A DNA stretch of 64,000 nucleotides, taken from assembly GCA_029582165.1 (NCBI GenBank), contig CM055877.1, forward strand, positions 21,488,355 to 21,552,354, written 5' to 3'. Each line of letters begins with the position of its first letter. The stretch's first letter is position 1. The notes beneath the pieces were generated by a model. It did not search any database and was not told the origin of the DNA. It worked only from the letters and a program-made list of their open reading frames with translations. This stretch comes from Portulaca oleracea. Lineage: Eukaryota; Streptophyta; Magnoliopsida; Caryophyllales; Portulacaceae. Made by a program: the position numbers and the translations under genes. Shown in pieces: positions 23,579 to 36,333 of this stretch.

Positions 23579-25149
23579 AACTCCCACTTGTCCCACAAGT
23601 GCTCGATTCCTTGAATTCCCTTTTACTTACTGTCTTAAGTTCGGATAAGGTAAGCTGAAGTCATCCTTATGTAAGACCTGAATGTTCCCCGATCTCCGCG
23701 CTAGTCTCTGAAAAGCAAATGATCAACTATTGATTCATCTGAACTCTCTTTTTCAGTCCAATCTCACCAAGTTGCCAACGAGACAACTGTCCCTAATAGG
23801 GAAGACAATGCCTTCTTGTTCAAATACATATTCTCACATGATCAAACTACAACCCAGACACTGCCTTCATAGACTGCTATTACGAAAGATGTTTGACGCG
23901 CTCCAAAGTTACAACACATGTAGTCTATGTATTGAACTCAAGATTTAAGAGTTTTAAGCAGTGAGAGCTCTTATGACATTCTCAACTTAAAGAGCTCCCA
24001 CTGCGGGCCAGTTCGGTAGTTGTTCTCAACAATACCCATGTGATTGATTAATGATGTCATCACACCACCATGATCATGAAACTCGATCATCACCTCAATC
24101 CTACATGCTAATTGTGTTCACATTATCACTGTCCCTACGCAATAATACATGCTAATTTCACTCAATGGGGTTTCAAAAATCAGACGTTTCCAATTTTTCA
24201 TTTTGCATTCGCAAACCTTTTTGGACATTTACATAATCTAAACCACAATTAATGTAAATTCGGAATCTTATTCTTAATGATGAATCAACATGGTCATAAT
24301 TCATGAACAATTTACGTAAACTTGACTTGTTAATATTCCGGAATGTGTCAATACCTATTGTCGATGCATGACAATCATGCTATAACTACAACATGGGTTT
24401 AGTACACAATACTTGCAATAAACCTCACACATATATCATCTCACTAATAACCTTTCATACAGGAAGATATTTCCGGAACTCGTGTTTGGATTTGTAGTGA
24501 GCTTCAGTTCCTTTGCTCGAGTGATGACTCCTATCGACAAAGCTCCATTCCTCTCGTAAGGCTAGAAACATCTCCCAGCTCTAAGACGAACATCACAATT
24601 CTGACAATTTTTGTCACAGCTTCTAAAGCCTGTCCATGCTTGTCTTATTTGTAGAATTAAACGCATGGTATATTAGGAACTTCTTCCTGCTCACCTCAAT
24701 ACCACTCAAACAGATCATATAATTTTCTCTGACCTTTCAGATAATCATATTTCTCTCACATAAGTGTAGCATCAATGCAACTCTTCACACATAGCTTTTA
24801 TCAACAACTTTAGACTTAGGGAACATCCTTAGATTTGCTTATACACATATATAATATATATGTTATGTCGGGCTTTGAACATTTCGTGGCATACATTAAT
24901 CTCACACCTGAAGCATGGGTTATATGTCTCATCCTTTTTAGGTCTCGCGATTGTTTTGAGACTGCTAGATTCCCAAAGGATATGCCATTAATCGATTCTT
25001 GAAGTGAATTGAACTATTCAACACCTAGTCAACTTTGATTAAAACAATAAAAATATTTTAATCTATCATATTATAGATCTTGTCTCTAAGAGAACTCTTA
25101 GCCACCAATCTTTCACTTTGAAAATTATTCCCAAGTCAACCTCAGTAGA

Positions 25150-25660
25150 CACAACAGGGGAATCTTCCCCTCACAAGTCAGTATGTCAATCACATACAAT
25201 GTTAGAAATGAATTGCTCCCACTGAACTTCTAGCAAACACAATATTATTTTAGCACCTATTAGTATATCAAACCTTTTGATATCCTGGTAAAAAAGATCA
25301 ATAATTCCAATTCCTAGAAGCTTCCTTAAGACCACAAATGGTCTCTTGAAGTTTGCAAGTATTCCAACCAAAACCATTTAGTTGTGTGAAGTACACATCT
25401 TCCTTCCAAATCTAATTTTTGAAGTCAATCTTGATGTCTATCTTAATGAACCCATGTTTTGCCTAAAACCCTCTTGTGTCAGATGGCTCACACATTCATG
25501 TAAGTCAACCGAGTTCTAAACTTGGTTGCATACATGGAGTCCATCTTAGACCTTTTGGAATCTTGACTTGCTAAAGCTTCTTTGATGTAGGTAGAGTCAT
25601 TACTTTATAAAAGTAACAACTCACGCTCATCCATAGAAGATCGATATCTTTGTGGCTCCG
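25150..25660 (-). pseudogene. Copia reverse transcriptase remnant (X2)
   Basis: Pieces on minus: EPQRYRSSMDERELLLL-stop-SNDSTYIKEA (near 25574-25658), the integrase-RT linker; MDSMYATKF, the RT start; CKLQETICGLKEASRNWNY, the copia motif YGLKQASRQW; and LYVIDIL (near 25190), where RTs have YVDDIL. The second catalytic Asp pair is thus lost and stops are frequent. RT would copy the element RNA to DNA; this copy cannot. Confidence 0.8.
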
Positions 25661-25846
25661 GGAGTTGTTTACCTGACCTTGCTTGGAGTAATGTTCATGG
25701 CACCTCCACCTTAACGTTTTAAGGAACTTATACTGCCTCAACCTCGTTCTTAATTTCTCCACCAATAGGAAAATTTGAACTAGGATCAAGTAGCAGAGTT
25801 TTAGGTAATGATTATAGTGTTTAGTGTCTCTTGAATTTCGGTAAGT

Positions 25847-26119
25847 TCAAAACTCTCCCAGTCTTTCTTTTAGAGAATAACATATTATGTAATAAGAAAG
25901 CATTTCAGACACAAACACTTTCCTCAACAACAATTTGTAAAAGTGATAACCCTTTCTTTCAGAAAACGGTTCAAGAACCTCTCTTCTCCATATCATTTGT
26001 CGTGTCTTCTCTAGTGCTTCAGATAATCTTTGTTCAATAATTAGAGCTATGGTTAACTGCGTGTATCCCCCAAAAAAGGTAACCTGTAATAATGACTCAA
26101 CCATCATTGATCGCACCAT
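25847..26119 (-). pseudogene. Copia integrase remnant (X2)
   Basis: A 90-codon minus frame reads MVRSMM, then FFGGYTQLT (usual FWGYAL-x-T), then ERKGYHFYKLLLRKVFVSE, the GYYFY-KVFVS integrase end. Frameshifts lie between these motifs. It corresponds to 3254-3520 in X1. Confidence 0.75.
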
Positions 26120-29100
26120 ATCTAATAAGGTGTAATTCCTAGAAGAAAGAGTTATGAAACAATTTCACATTCTCCAGAATGGTCAGTGAAATCATGGCTC
26201 AAATACTCACCTCCTCAACCTTATTGAAGGGTTTTGATTTTCTTTTCAAGTTGGTTTTGTACTTCACTTTGAAATTCTTTGAACATTTCAAAGGATTTGG
26301 ACTTGTGGCGTATTAAGTAGATATATCCATATCTACTAAAATCCTCACTGAAAGTATTCAAATAGTTCAATAAATCTTCTTCTAGCACTAGTGCTCATAG
26401 GCCAACATATATCAATATGTTTACATCCTAATAAGTGATTAGCTTGTTCACCAATACCAATAAGAGGTGATTTTAGTCATCTTACCCATCAAGCATGCTT
26501 TACAAACATTGAGTTTTTCAAAGTTTAGCTTTTCCAAAATCATGCACTTTGCAGTTTCTGAATGCATTTCGGATTAATATGACTTAAGCTTATAGTGCCC
26601 GAGTTATGTTTCATTTGAGTCATTTGTTCAAACTCTTGGCTCAACCCTTAGCATCCTTTCGATCGTATCTATGTGCTCTCATTGTTTCGCTAAGAATACT
26701 TCGTTTTGGAAATCTTCAAACTATTTTGACATTCTAGCTTCAGATAAATCTCATAGACATGAATCACCATGTGTTATTTTGTTCATCTTTGAAGATTTGA
26801 AGTAATTCATTCCTTGTACTTGTGCTCAATTGGACTACATACATCCATGTGTATGAGTGTTTGCTTGCACGTTTACCCTTTCTTGTGAAAGGTACAGTCA
26901 TGCTTTCTAGACATCACATGTTTCAAAGTCTTATTATTCAAAAGTCTATCACAGTGACGCTTTCGAATGAGCTTTGATTTTCATGACTTAATATATAGTT
27001 ACAAGGTTCATGTTTGAATATGAGTTATTCCTTTTAAACCTTTTGGTTTCGATGTGTTGGGTGTGTTTTGCTTGCTAATTTGAATTAACCTAACTCCCAC
27101 CCTACTTATTAATGACGGACTAATAATTCACTTTGGCTTTCTTTATTTCTCCGTCTAAGTGGTGTTTCGATAGGTTGATCAATAATTCAATTTTGAGAGT
27201 ATGTTTTATTATCCTAAGCGTGCAATTCTAGGTGAACTCTTTCGAAAAGCATAAAAGGAATAATAATAAAACATGTTATAACAAATTAAAGCAACAAATA
27301 AAACCCCTAGTATGACCACCTAGACTTAATCAAACTAATTTAACTAAGCCTTGTCAGTCTTCAAGAATTTATTCTTGGAATTTGCAACTTCCTCGGATAC
27401 GCCTACCACTCGGATCAACACCTCCATTATTGTTGGGCTCCCGCTCGACTTGATGTCTCCAAGTACAACAAATTACAAAGTGAACCTCTCCAAACAAGCC
27501 TTACATGAATTAAAATAAACTCAACTGAAATTTAAATTTGAATAATCCAATGACGGCACGCTGATTGTATTTCACCCAACCCGGTATGCAGACCGGTAAA
27601 ACTGGCTATCTATGGTCATACTAGAAGCACATGCAAATAAGCAATATTGCAATAATTATATCAAATATAACACATGGTTTAAATAACAAATTATAAATGC
27701 ATATTAATTGCAATATAACATATATAAGGAAACAAATACTAAATAAAGGTTTCCTAAACAGTTTGCATGATTGACAAAATTAACAAAATTCCAAATTTTA
27801 TCTTAGTTGCCTAACAAATGTAGGATTTTATAAAAAAACCCTTTACACATGAGTTACTTAGTTTTCTTAAAATCAAGATATCTAAAAAGATACTGTATCT
27901 TTTAAAAAAATATTGCAAGTTTCCTAAACTTTACAAGATATTATTAGAATTTATGCCTAACAACTCATTTAATAATAATAAGATTCGATAATTAATTTCT
28001 AAAATTAATTTTAAACCCTAAAAGAATACCAAATTATGATCACTGTTGGCAACACGGTCCATGTTGACTCAACACGGTCCGTGTTGCTTCCCGGTGACAG
28101 TTATTTCGTGCTTGAAAAACTTAAGTACAATATCAAAAACATAGTGTTATCTAATAACCTACTATGAAATTTTCCAGAATTTTATCAACTTTCATAAACT
28201 TGTAAAATTTTAGGGAATTAAACATTTTTAATTCGGCGTTTAATAAGAAAGTCAAAGAGAACAGTCCGATAAGTTCAAAAATCAAATTTCACAATTTTCC
28301 CATATAGTAGGGTTATCCAATATGATACTATAAAAATTTCATATTTTTATCAAATTTCTAAAATTAGGATACAAATCAGAAGAGTAAACGATTATACTCC
28401 GCTGCAGATCTGAAAATTAAAAAAATTTATTTGATGATTTCTAAAATTCACAAAAATATTATCCCTAATAGTATGGTTACGGAGTAATCTACTGTAAAGT
28501 ATTCAGAAGTTTTACAAATTTTTATAAATTTATAAAATTCAGAGAAGTAACTGAATTTATTTCTCGTTAGATCTGAAAAAACTCAATTAAAAATCTAATT
28601 TAATTGGAAAACATCTACAAAAATTATGGCGAGTCCAGAACACTTCCAGACACCTCTAGCAATTTTCTTGGAATTTTTCGAATTCATTTGATATTTTATT
28701 TTGATTTTTCATTAAATTTTTGTAAATAATCTAAATCAGAAAATAATTCTACAAAATCATATTTTGAGAATTAGACTTATTTCATGTATTGCCTATTGTT
28801 TAACAATATTAAACATGATTGTTTCTAAGACAATCCAAATAATACCAAGTTCAAGCTAATTTTAACAATTAAACATGCATAAGTTGATTAATTGAAGGCA
28901 ATGAGAAATAATAATAATAATAAAGCATGAACTTTTCAATAAAAATTTCCAGATTTATTATTTTGAGAAACAAAGACTAAAACTTTCACAAAGTTAGAAA
29001 ATTTCGGCATTAAATCTACTCTAGAAAATTCATAAAATAATTCAACAATTGACAAAATTATTTATGAATTAAGGTATAATACTTTAGCATGCAATTGGTG

Positions 29101-29576
29101 GATCTGATGCATTGTTGGGTTTTAGGTTATCTATTTCTTTAACATATACAGATTAATTGGCGGAGTATTAATAACGATTATAAAACAATTAATCAATCAA
29201 TAAAGAAACAATTGTAGAGGCTTTAGTAATTATAGCTGATCGTTAATCCGACTGATGCAGAGGTTGACCTTAGAGATTTCAATGTAGAAATCTTCTAATG
29301 TAAGTCCACGCAGCACTCCGAGACTTCGATTGCTAGATCGACCCGATCGAGATAGATCTCAATCTAAGATGTAACTATTTCGGTATAAGAGGTTGTTTCA
29401 GGATACAAGAACTACAAACTAAGAGAGAGATGAACTCAGGAAATCACCCTGGTATCTCTCTAAGAGTCTCAGGCAGTTGGTTATATTTAATCTCTCATAG
29501 AGACTCCCTTTTATAGTGTTTAGATAACTTGGGGAGAGGGCAATTAAAAAAAATCCTAATGGCCGACTTTACTTAA

Positions 29577-32437
29577 TGTAATAACCCAGTGTTAATTAGA
29601 CCCTTAGGTCGTTTGATTAAGTTAATTAACTAAAGTTGGCTTTTCATTTCATCTAACTCGTGTGTGTTTTGCAGGATTTGAACAAGGCAACGACCACCAA
29701 GATCTGAGGTCTAATTAGAACTTAAGTGTGATCTTTTTCCTTATCCCGGTTGTCACGAATATTCAAGGACTCTTCTTTTAGGTATCGATCCCGATATCTT
29801 TTATTGCATTCTTTTACCCAAGACAAGTTAAAATAAATATATGAGTTCACAAGGAGGCGTATATTTATTTGGGTTTCAATAGGTTCTCTGATAATTTTCT
29901 TATGGGGTAACAAGTTTAAGTGAATTGGGTTTAGGGAGGTATAGTTATAACGAGAGGAGACAAATTGAGTAGCTAATTTATAATTGGGCCTCATGTTCTC
30001 TTTGAAGGCAGCCCAACTCCTTAGTTATTAAGTAGTAATAATATTAATTCCTTCCTTCCTTCACATCTTAAAATCTGAAACAACGTATTGTCTCCTCCTC
30101 CTTCTCTCTTCCCTTGCTCCTTATTTATAGCCCTGTTGCGCCTTCTGCCGCCACAACAGTGTCTCCGGCGACGTTTTCCAGCGAAGCAGCTGCAGTTGGT
30201 CGGTGGTTTAGCCGGCCACCACTCCCTTTCCCTTGGTTCTTGTTCTTCTCTTCTCTCTTGAGGTATATTCTAAACCCTAACCTCTCCATTCAAACTTCTT
30301 TGAGTTGGATGATGAAAGATTGTTAATTTTGAGTTGATTTGAGTTAGTTTTGGTTGAGTTGAAAAGAGTTAGTGAGCTACCTTTGATGGTTTATGTGTGT
30401 ATGGGTTTTGGATGATGTTTAGTGATGTTAAAATGGCCATGCATGTCACTTTTATGTTCCAAATATGAAAGTAATCTTATAGTTGTTTGTACTGAGTTTT
30501 GGTTATAAAGTGGTGAATTAGAGATGGATTTTTAATGTATTATGATGCACATAAAGTGTTCGATGAAATGCCTCATAAAAGAATAAATTATGATTGGATG
30601 AGTGTGACTTGGTTGATGTTTGATTGTTGAGATTTGTATATGCATGATGTGTTTGGTTGATGAATTCACTGTGAGAGTGTGAGTTTCAGGGATAACTATA
30701 GATGCATGTACTTGGATTAAGATTAGATTAGCGAATTAGTGAGTATTATGATGTTTGATGATGAATTCATGAAGGATTTTACTTGGGATGTTAAAATATG
30801 TCAAGATTATGCTTTGCATGGATGTAAATTGGCTTTTCTGGATGGTTTGTGGACAATAGCTACTGTGTGATGATGTTCTATGATTAAAAATTCATTTGGA
30901 AGATGATTAGCGTAGAATAATTAAGTTTAAAATGTATGCAAGGCCAAATGATGCATAGTTTTCAATTCTGGTCGCAATATGGAAATTCCAAAAAATATAA
31001 AGTGTGAGTTTGACCTATTTTATGGAATGAATATGTACCCTTAGACATTAGCTAACACTCGGTTTTGGAAATTCGAGATTTCGATATGTATATCCAAAGT
31101 TATGGCCAAAACCGTGAGCATGTGTATTTGTATACGATTTCTGAGATAGGCAGGTAAATGCATGTTTTAAGGCTGGTTGGAGATCTTATTGGTTTAAGTG
31201 TTCAACATGAAAGTTCTAGAGTGTATGTGATGCCTTCCAGAATGGTCTTTTACGCTTTCGTAGGACATTGGGAGTGAAAGTCATAGACTGCCGAATCACG
31301 ACTAGTACTCATGGTTCTGCCCAGAATTTTTAAGGATTCTGCTATGTTCATGGCCTAAATTCATGCCTTTCCCTTGTCCAAATCAGTTTATGTTCAACAT
31401 GAAAGTTTTATTATGTCTTTCAAGCTTTCCATAGACAACTTGCACGTCCCTAATCGAGGTCTACAACCTGAGTTATGATTTTCCGAAAACCCGGTATCCA
31501 TTTTTGCATATTCTGGACAACCTTCTGTATTAAGGATTTTTACCCTCCTTAACCATGTTTTTGACCTTCATGATCTACTAGAGTATTGTAGTACATGAGC
31601 TTAGCTTTCTAGAAAGTCCTTATGCATAATGATATGATGCTTATGCGAGAAGTTATGGCCTTCCGAGTGAGCCTTAGGAAGCAAGTTTAAGTATCATGTA
31701 ATCCTTGGATTCTACTAGGATATTCTTCGTTTCTGTCATCCAAGTTAGGTACTAATTCATGATTGTTGTTCTTTCTTAAAAGTTCTCAAAATGTCGTTGC
31801 ACCCACCTATTCAAGTCTGTGCGGGTCCAAGTTGGTGTTTAAGCTTCAGGTGTTCAGGTATACATATTGCCTACCATTCCCAAGCATGTTTTATTGATGA
31901 TGATATTTTATGTTTATGTTTTATGCTGATGATTTCATGATGTTTAACGCAAGGAAAGTTTATGATTTTGTTCCTTCAATGATGAGGTCTTTTGTTATAT
32001 AGTGCTAATCGCATTGAGGTACTTTCAATGTCGACGGGCATCTGTCATGCGACCTGGAGGTAATTGAGTTGTCCATTCCAGTTAAGTTAGACGTTCGGAA
32101 CAGGAATAAGAACTCTCCTGCTTGGAGAAGAACGATGAATCTCCCCCTTTTTCAAAATAGGATCGTTTTAAATATTTTGAGTAACGGATGTAAACCTTAA
32201 GTTGTGTTTTAGTTTGGGGTTGTTGATTATGATGTAAAGGGGTTGTAAGTACAGTATGAATTGAATTAAGTTATATGTATGATTGTGTACGGTGTTGTAT
32301 TGGTAGGTTTTTAAAGCCCTGTGGTTGTTATGGGGACGACGATATAATGCTTCTGGAATTGGTTTTCCGCTGCGCTAATCCTTGGGTTATGAGGTATTTA
32401 ATAGTAATCCTATGATTATGAATCTAGGGGTGTTACA
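29577..32437 (+). mobile_element. Solo LTR, Tekay/Del-like chromovirus (second copy)
   Basis: It runs from TGTAATAACCC to GGGTGTTACA, 2861 bp, with no PBS or internal genes. The flanks CTTAA and TGTAA are each one change from CGTAA, which is what the uninterrupted LTR shows (23255-23259, ACGTAACGG); this fits a decayed 5-bp TSD. A short Ala/Ser/Pro-rich frame (30114-30326) sits early in it, followed by AGGTATATTC, a splice-donor-like site. Nothing else is coding. Confidence 0.8.
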
Positions 32438-32458
32438 TGTAATGGCGCATTTTGAGGC

Positions 32459-32630
32459 CCAACATGGTCCATGTTGATCCAACACGGTTCATGGTGGCCT
32501 CTAGAATGTCCATTAAGTCAGCCCATAATCACCACGGTCCGTGTAGACCACCACGATCCATGGTGACACCATCACGGACCGTGTTGGATCACTACGGTCC
32601 ATGGTGAGTCCATTTTGGTCTGTGTTGGGC
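32459..32630. promoter_or_regulatory. ACGGTCCGTG palindrome array in X2 5' LTR
   Basis: Units such as CCAACATGGTCCATGTTG, ACCACGGTCCGTGT and ATCACGGACCGTGTTG lie upstream (minus sense) of the TATA box, separated from it by the solo LTR insert. The partner LTR has only one clear unit at about 23328-23340. Confidence 0.85.
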
Positions 32631-32884
32631 TGATTCCTCATAGAAATCGACTCCCAAAATCCATAAACATAATACGACATTATTTAGGTTACATACATTG
32701 TCCAAGGGCACTGACTTGTGTGATCTAGTAGGACCAAATAATATAGTTGTAGTTAAACATATTTAATTACCAATTATAGAGGTCTATAACAAGATACATA
32801 ATTACTATATTATTTTGGTTTAAACTCCGTGTATATCGAACATTGTCGGGACATTCCCAATACAAACCACCTAAACATGTAATC

Positions 32885-32925
32885 CACCAACCCCCCTCCC
32901 CCCCCCCCTCCCCCGCCAACACTTA
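32885..32925. repeat. C-rich low-complexity tract
   Basis: A run of nearly pure C with few T at about 32891-32914 lies just outside the end of the X2 5' LTR. Together with 32865-32989 it has no gene. Confidence 0.8.
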
Positions 32926-32989
32926 TCATGCAAACTATAAAAATATCAACGTATGAGTATAAGGAGGGGCGGGGAAAGCTTACAGTCAC

Positions 32990-33856
32990 TACTGACTAGG
33001 TCCCGGAAGGGATGGTGGAGGTGGATACGCCGGATGATGCCACCTTAGGGGTGCCGATTAGTGTTGCTCTAGTAGTAGTGATAGGTCATGTCGTTGAGGA
33101 GGTGGCCTTGGTAACTAGGGTGCTGGTTCTGCCATTGAAGGGAACACTGGAGGTCCGCCAAGACAGAACCCTGAGTCTCCAGGGTAGATTGGATCCCCTG
33201 GATCATTTGTCGGTTCTGGTTAACCTCTGTCGAGAGGTTTCCGAGGTTGTAGTGAACCTGGTTAAGTTCTCGGTGGAACTCATGGAAGTCCCACCATTCT
33301 CCTCCGCATCCTCCTTGTTATTCCTCCTCTTCCTCTTCCTTTTCCTCTTCCTCTTCCTCCTCATTAGTATCACCCTCACCCCCATCTCTGGTGTTGTGCA
33401 ACCAATTTACGTGGGTGGTGACATTGATGACATGTTCATCCCATTGGGAATCGAGCATCAAGTTGTTGGTCTCCGTTGTACCATACAAGTACGCTTGATT
33501 ACGACGCCCCGCTTGTGCGACCGAATGATTTGCATGTCAGCAAGGGCCACGCCATCAAGCCACATGTAGGTGAAATTTGGTTGATACTTCTGCATGTAGT
33601 TCTGGTGGCCGGTGCGAACGGGGATGACACAAATGATGTGCCTCATCCTGATGGTCCACTTGGAGGTGGGGGTGTTGATGGATGCGAGCTGATGGAGGAT
33701 ACACGACCGGATGTTCACCAGTTCTCCCTCCAGGGTGTTGGAGATGATGAACAAATTGTCCTTCCGTACATGATTGTGGTGCTCATCTCGCCTAAATATT
33801 GAATTAGAGACGAGGCGGTGGAAGTTTCTAATGGCCGGATTACAGATGTCAGTCAC
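32990..33856 (-). pseudogene. Athila-type ORF (transposon-protein domain) remnant
   Basis: The minus frame 33856-33458 reads DICNPAIRNFHRLVSNSIFRRDE, then LVNIRSCILHQLASI and GHQNYMQ. It resembles ORF2 of element B (HRILSCGIFGRPDNS, LAHHLSSVAT) position by position, a protein found in Athila-like elements downstream of pol. After a frameshift come a Lys/Arg run (33300-33370, low complexity) and a coiled-coil-like NLSTEVNQN stretch. No LTR, PBS or PPT is adjacent. It is an orphan fragment. Confidence 0.6.
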
Positions 33857-34852
33857 CCTCGATAATGCCAGGTCATGATATCAGGTCCCTCAAATACTCT
33901 TGAGACCAATTCCCTCCTCCGGTGGCAAGTAATTTTTCTCATGGCGTTCTACTTGGCAAAGAGTACTTATTGGCCATGAGATTCAATTGTGTCTCTTATG
34001 GCCAAGGGATGGATGAGGCAACACACATTTTCAGGAATTGTTCCTATGCTTGTGATGTCTAGTTTGCAGGCAGGTTGTCTATTAGACCGGACGACGATGT
34101 CATCAATACATATTCGAGATTGGATTAAGAACTAGATTCTTTATCTAGGGAAAATAGGGATGGAAAATTATAGATTGGAGAAATTCTTGGCGACAATGTG
34201 GCATTTATGCGCTGCTCGTTGTACGTCTATGTTTCGCCATAACATTAATCCACCAGGACGGGTATCAGAAGCCATCTGCAAAGACATTGAAAACTGCAAG
34301 AAGCGTGGGAAATGGACTATTAGAGTCTCGAACGGGGATTTGGAATGTCAACCAACTGGGGATTAAGTAGAATTCACATAGCGAACGGAAACGGAGTCAC
34401 GTTTGCAACACACTTTCGACGACGCCTAGTGTCAAAAAACACTCAAAGCAAGGTCTGCCTGGGTACTAAAGGCAGACAATGTTTAGATAGATAGCATAGC
34501 ACAACTGAGAATATGTTTTTCGGCTACCAAGTCTAAACTTCAAGCAATCCATAATACTCTTAGAATGGCTAGACAAAGACAACTAACGAACATCCAGATA
34601 TTGACAGATTCGACGCTAGTGGTGGAGATGTTGAACAGGACCTCCAAACCGATAGTAGAGTGCCAAGTGATCCTGGCTAAGTGTAGAGGGTTGCTACTGC
34701 CCCTCTAAGTTTGTAATATTAGAAAAGTTGACAGGAAGTCCAGGAAGCACACACTCTTGCTATCATTGCAAGAGCCAGATCCCTTCCTTAAACAAGTGTG
34801 CGTCTGTTTGTTCCTCGCTTGTTTGTTGACCAGTCGCCAAAAAAAAAAAAAA
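33857..34852 (+). pseudogene. LINE 3' end: zf-RVT and RNase H remnant with poly(A)
   Basis: Plus-strand pieces read EATHIFRNCSYACDV (the zf-RVT pattern E-T-x-x-H-L-F-x-x-C-x-x-A-x-x-V), then KFLATMWHLCAARC, and at 34500-34700 SKLQAIHNTLRMARQRQLTN and ILTDSTLVVEMLNR, the core of the RNase H-like domain of plant L1 elements, with the Asp of TDS kept. Frames are broken by many stops. A run of 14 A at 34839-34852 marks the 3' end. The RT is absent, so the copy is strongly 5'-truncated. No TSD was found. Confidence 0.65.
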
Positions 34853-36328
34853 GATTCTTCCACCTCGGAAAAAATAGAATATATTTTGTTTAATTATTAT
34901 GAACATAACATTGCTTATATATTTTGTGACACCCCTGGGTCATAAACACTATATTAAGTTCTAAACATCACTTAACCCAATGATTAGCGCAATAGATTAA
35001 TTAACCTAAGGGTATTACCGCCATTCATTTCAATGAACTAGGCTAACTAAACCACAAACTAAAGGAAGAAGACAAGACATTACATTTCATTCCCTGATTG
35101 GAAATGAGTTACCTACCAAAAGCATACATACCCTGTTCAGTAAAAGACACCATAAAACCGACAATACTTCGACCCAAAAAAGTTTTTTTAGGATATAACA
35201 CACAAGAAAGCCCATAAACTTATACACCAAGGGTACCATCCACGAAATCTTCGTTTACGTCCATCTCCAAAATAACAGTTTTCTTACCATCAAAGTACAA
35301 AGAACTAAACTTCAACTAAGAAAGTTTACCTTCTAAGCGTCACCAGGTAACTTAACGGGATTTTCCTTGGGAGACTTTCCTTTCGAAGGACAACCTAAAA
35401 CAAAACATAAAATACATTTGGAAATGAGATAAACTCAATACGTATACCCCTATATAGTTAGACATTTAGAAATTCATTTTATTTTGCTCATTTCAATTTA
35501 TTTTGGAAAAAAACAAAACAATAAAAGAACAATAAAACTTGCTTGCCAGTTTATTATCTTGATGGTCCTCTGCTTGCGATCATCGGTCTAAGCCTCTGTA
35601 TGCGCATACTCAGACTGATCGAGAGGTCCGGATGGGTGTACACTGGTAAGGTATTAACTTTGGTAGTGCTCTATGGCATAAGTAACGTGGGTCGGGGCAA
35701 TAATTACGTGACAAAACAAGTAAACCTTACTTATTCTGATTATACTTATTACACTTGATTATTAAACTCAAATAAAGAGTTTAAGAAGAGTACATGCAAT
35801 ATGCGTACCTTGAACCGGACTTCCTGAAGAACCACTTGCACTTGAGCGAACTTGAATAGGTAGTAGCAACAACCCCTTGGAGGATACTTAAGATAAGAAT
35901 AAAGAAAAGACTTAAGTTGGGTTTTTAGAACGGAAGTGTTCCTTAAATAAATCAATAAAACAAAACTCAATAAGTTTGGAAGATTTCAGGAAATTTCAAC
36001 ATACTCGGAAAAACATAATTCTTCCTACATGTCTTGAAGAACCTTGCAAGAGGACTTTTTGGAAAGCTCGAATTATGTCCTACAACCTATAATTAAGAGT
36101 TCAAGATAAAAAGACTTGCTAAAGGATGAAACTCACTAATAAAGAAAAACTATTTTGTCAAATAAACATAGTCGGGAATGATATTTCAAGAAGTTATAAC
36201 TCAAGCGTTAAGTATCGGTTGAGTGCATATAACTAGTCTATGGAAAGCTTGAATTGCATACTATAACTCTTATGTTTACATTAATCTCATCTAAGTCCTG
36301 GCATAGGTCGTAAAAGTGTGTAGAATAT

Positions 36329-36333
36329 GCCAT
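36329..36333. repeat. Target site duplication of element B (left)
   Basis: GCCAT here equals 44407-44411 after the right LTR: a perfect 5-bp TSD, as gypsy elements make. Confidence 0.9.

Larger units (their letters stand above)
23579..29112 (-). mobile_element. Copia internal copy X2, decayed
   Basis: The internal part of a minus-strand copia element bounded by a PPT at 23579-23597 and a PBS near 29095-29110 (TGCATCAGATCC, mutated). The pol region is recognisable only in pieces (RT about 24600-25660, integrase end 25847-26119). From 26200 to 29000 no frame of note is left. Relative to X1 it lacks about 1.2 kb at 27067 and has no Pack-TIR insert. At 28070-28086 is a perfect-arm palindrome CAACACGGTCCGTGTTG. 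Confidence 0.8.
29113..32864 (-). repeat. 5' LTR of copia copy X2, split by a solo LTR
   Basis: The pieces 29113-29576 and 32438-32864 together match the LTR 22795-23578. Minus TATA is near 29510. Upstream of it (32459-32630) are five or so ACGGTCCGTG-type palindromes, about 80 bp more than in the partner LTR. The interrupting block is 29577-32437. The outer end reads CCCAATACA, a mutated terminus. Confidence 0.85.

Noticed and set aside
33012..33569. 185-codon plus-strand ORF with a Leu/Phe stretch like a membrane helix
   Set aside because: It is antisense to the Athila ORF remnant; the helix is a CTT/CCT microsatellite opposite a Lys/Arg run.
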